Below, one piece after another: positions 63,774 through 64,000 of a stretch of 64,000 bases of DNA. The stretch comes from Bradyrhizobium diazoefficiens (lineage in GTDB: Bacteria; Pseudomonadota; Alphaproteobacteria; Rhizobiales; Xanthobacteraceae). Each line of letters begins with the position of its first letter. Position 1 is the first letter of the stretch. The stretch covers positions 37,212 to 101,211 of the forward strand of contig NZ_JAFCJE010000012.1 of assembly GCF_018131185.1 (NCBI RefSeq), in the 5' to 3' direction. The notes below the pieces were generated by a model. The model was not told the DNA's origin and did no database searches. It saw only the letters and a program-made list of their open reading frames with translations. The position numbers and the translations under genes were made by a program.

Positions 63774-64000
63774 ATGCAACGACGAGCCCTACTGAAGTTG
63801 GCTGCGCTTTCCACCATCGGCCTCGCGCGCGCTCAGGCCACCGCCAAGCCCAACGCGTCCCCCTCCATCCCCAACACGGAGCCCAGCACCATGGATGACG
63901 TCATCATCATCGGCGGCAGCTTTGCCGGTCTCGCCGGCGCCCTGCAGCTCGGCCGCGCCCGCCGCAAGGTCACCGTTCTCGATACCGGCCTGCCGCGCAA
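63774..64000 (+). CDS. Flavin oxidoreductase, copy 2, with possible twin-arginine leader (cut by window end)
   Basis: From 63891 the bases are identical to the first 110 bases of copy 1 (ATG at 60835). Unlike copy 1, an in-frame ATG at 63774 adds 39 codons beginning QRRALLKLAALSTIGLARAQA, which looks like a twin-arginine export signal. The GGAG before 63891 is kept, so internal starting remains possible. The remainder is outside the window. Confidence 0.75.
   Translation, partial: MQRRALLKLAALSTIGLARAQATAKPNASPSIPNTEPSTMDDVIIIGGSFAGLAGALQLGRARRKVTVLDTGLPR

Larger units (their letters stand above)
60094..64000. repeat. Direct duplication of the TetR/oxidoreductase module
   Basis: Two directly repeated units: about 60094-60945 and 63061-64000 (the second continues past the window). 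TetR parts are offset by 2968 bases and oxidoreductase starts by 3056, because the second leader is longer. The TetR parts have diverged by several percent whereas the visible oxidoreductase starts are identical. Confidence 0.85.

Overview
The window reads as chromosome of a high-GC alphaproteobacterium, most likely Bradyrhizobium or a close relative. The basis is gene content and protein style (tcuAB, a fused formate dehydrogenase with a sigma-54 two-component system, Bug and TAXI binding proteins, many orphan Leu/Ile/Val-type binding proteins) and three families of G+C-rich intergenic inverted repeats typical of that group. No species is claimed.

Region 1 (1-14.5 kb) is ordinary metabolic chromosome. 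It holds a truncated TetR regulator with paired palindromic operators, a three-domain phospholipid-remodelling acyltransferase (transporter + PlsC + acyl-ACP synthetase), DsbB with a small membrane partner, the tricarballylate genes tcuAB with a divergent GntR regulator, a five-gene catabolic operon ending in an IclR regulator, a HupE/UreJ-like protein and a YbaK deacylase.

Region 2 (14.5-34.7 kb) is a coherent formate/oxalate and molybdenum-cofactor block: NAD-linked formate dehydrogenase (fdsA and a fused fdsG-fdsB), an oxalate/formate antiporter-family transporter, a histidine kinase and a sigma-54-activating response regulator, TusA, MoeA, MobB, FdhD and MobA, two further MoeA-like proteins (one fused to a periplasmic-binding-type domain), a tungstate-type binding protein, and a helix-turn-helix regulator carrying the same binding-type domain. 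A 16/16 sigma-54 promoter and two identical 13-bp palindromes lie between the transporter and the kinase gene, which suggests how the block is controlled.

Region 3 (34.7-43.7 kb) has three solute-binding proteins and then a CAU-anticodon tRNA gene (best read as tRNA-Ile2). The tRNA is followed by two lower-GC genes that both carry an R-x4-H motif of the HEPN type, so this is a small candidate island. Next comes a large FAN1-like nuclease fused to a DEDDh exonuclease.

Region 4 (43.7-64 kb) is a mosaic. Intact genes include a DUF3833-like gene, LysR with an MBL-fold hydrolase, a winged-helix/NB-ARC/TPR regulator, monooxygenase, VOC, aldo/keto reductase and hydrolase genes, three DJ-1/PfpI-type genes, AraC and GlxA regulators, and a TetR/flavin-oxidoreductase pair. 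Decayed copies of the DUF3833 gene and of the TetR/oxidoreductase module lie between them. The TetR/oxidoreductase pair is present twice, about 3 kb apart, and the window ends inside the second copy. Two further loci carry the same internal-deletion junction of that module.
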